Positions 5,346-6,096 of a DNA stretch of 6,096 nucleotides are shown here, one piece after another. The notes under the pieces were generated by a model. It was given only the letters and a program-made list of their open reading frames with translations. It did no database searches and was not told the DNA's origin. Source of the stretch: Deltaproteobacteria bacterium (GTDB lineage: Bacteria; Desulfobacterota; Syntrophia; Syntrophales; UBA2185). The position numbers and the translations under genes are program-made. Location of the stretch: the NCBI GenBank assembly GCA_026388495.1, contig JAPLJQ010000279.1:1-6096 (forward strand), given 5' to 3'. How positions within the stretch are numbered: the stretch's first letter is position 1; every line of letters starts with the position of its first letter.

Positions 5346-6096
5346 GATAGAATCTCGACTTCCTTTCTCCCGGGGCAATATATGAATGAAGCTTTTGCTC
5401 GATAACCCTCGGATTGTCCCCGGATTGAATGGAGAGTATCCCGTTGATGATCACCTGCTTTAATAAGAGTTCCTGGGAACTTTTGGTTTTAAGCTTTCCA
5501 GCAATGGGAAGAAAAACCAGGTTGGCCAGAATCACGCCGTAGAATGTGGTAATCAGGGCGATTGCCATGGCCGGACCGATTGCGCCTGGGTTGTTCATCT
5601 GTTGAAGCATCTGAACGAGGCCGATGAGCGTCCCGACAAGGCCCATGGCCGGCGCAAAGTTGCCCATGGTTGTGAAAATCTCTGCACCAAGCCTGTGTCG
5701 CTCGCCAATATAGTCCAGTTCCGTTTCAAGAATTTCTGATATTTGTGTGGGGTTTACACCGTCCACGACAAGGTTGATGGCTTTTGCCAGGAAGGGATCT
5801 TTCGTCTGTTTGATCATTTTCTGAAGAGAAATGATGCCCTCGCGGCGACAGATTTTCGATATTTCAACAAGTTGATTGATAACGACATCGGCCTGTTGTT
5901 TTTTACCCCGGAAAGCGTTTTTAGCCACGTTGATAACACCCAGCAAGTCGGCAATCGGATAATTGATTAAAACAGCGCCAAAAGTGCCGCCCAATACGGT
6001 CATGGCAGACGGCCCGTCAAAGAACCATGTAATGCCTCCTCCGGAGGCCATGGCAATGATGACGAGACCAAATCCACCCAGGATTCCGATAATCGT
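5338..6096 (-). CDS. motA: MotA, flagellar stator subunit (5' end cut by window)
   Basis: MotA is the four-helix stator protein that surrounds MotB and pushes on FliG. The frame is open to the window edge, so 252 residues are visible. The ATG at 6051 is internal, because the 15 codons upstream (TIIGILGGFGLVIIA) encode the first membrane helix. About six residues are missing if aligned on E. coli numbering. Helices in visible numbering are about 1-15, 31-48, 147-165 and 175-198. Key residues are Arg84 (E. coli Arg90), Gln92 where E. coli has Glu98, Pro149 and Pro197 (Pro173 and Pro222), and Thr156, Thr183 and Thr184, which match the threonines lining the sodium path in PomA. The block FAPAMGLVGTLIGLVQML (148-165) is typical of the PomA/LafT-like subfamily. 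The gene ends in TAG and overlaps the first motB copy. Confidence 0.96.
   Translation of the reverse strand, partial: TIIGILGGFGLVIIAMASGGGITWFFDGPSAMTVLGGTFGAVLINYPIADLLGVINVAKNAFRGKKQQADVVINQLVEISKICRREGIISLQKMIKQTKDPFLAKAINLVVDGVNPTQISEILETELDYIGERHRLGAEIFTTMGNFAPAMGLVGTLIGLVQMLQQMNNPGAIGPAMAIALITTFYGVILANLVFLPIAGKLKTKSSQELLLKQVIINGILSIQSGDNPRVIEQKLHSYIAPGERKSRFYRD

Noticed and set aside
5376..5378. TTG at 5378 as the start of the first motB copy.
   Set aside because: It lacks a ribosome binding site and would overlap motA by 41 bp. The GTG at 5345 gives a tail length matching the second MotB. The TTG start cannot be excluded outright.
6049..6051. ATG at 6051 as the start of motA.
   Set aside because: The frame continues upstream to the window edge and encodes the expected first transmembrane helix of MotA, so this ATG is internal and the gene is simply cut by the edge.

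Overview
The window is one densely packed, minus-strand flagellar operon segment. Every gene reads right to left, so transcription enters at position 6096 and leaves at position 1. In transcription order it carries motA (5' end cut by the window edge), two consecutive motB-type genes, fliL, fliM, fliN, fliO, fliP, fliQ and fliR (3' end cut by the other edge). Gaps are 0-18 bp, and motA/motB1, motB1/motB2 and fliM/fliN overlap. No non-coding stretch is long enough to hold a promoter, terminator or RNA gene, so the operon's control elements lie outside the window.

The organism looks like a Gram-negative flagellated bacterium of middling GC. FliP has a Sec-type signal peptide and both MotB proteins end in an OmpA-type peptidoglycan-binding domain. 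The order motA-motB-motB-fliL-fliM-fliN-fliO-fliP-fliQ-fliR, a PomA-like MotA and a FliN with an extended N-terminus suggest a deltaproteobacterial (Desulfobacterota-like) lineage rather than an enteric one. This assignment is inference from layout and protein style, not from a marker gene.

The genes form three modules. The stator module (motA, two motB genes, fliL) makes the ion-driven torque generator and its accessory membrane protein. The switch module (fliM, fliN) makes the cytoplasmic C-ring that receives torque and, through CheY-P, sets rotation direction. The export-gate module (fliO, fliP, fliQ, fliR) makes the core of the flagellar type III secretion gate. Gene-internal Shine-Dalgarno sequences and several non-ATG starts (GTG for fliM and probably motB1, TTG for fliO) point to translational coupling along the message.

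This is a known class of locus, and I see no wholly new system in it. The unusual part is the stator. The first MotB-type protein has Ser where the essential membrane Asp should be, while its neighbour keeps the Asp. It also carries an A9 tract just after its membrane helix, where a one-base slip in either direction would truncate the protein. MotA has Gln at the position of E. coli Glu98. FliN begins with a short motif resembling FliM's CheY-P-binding peptide.
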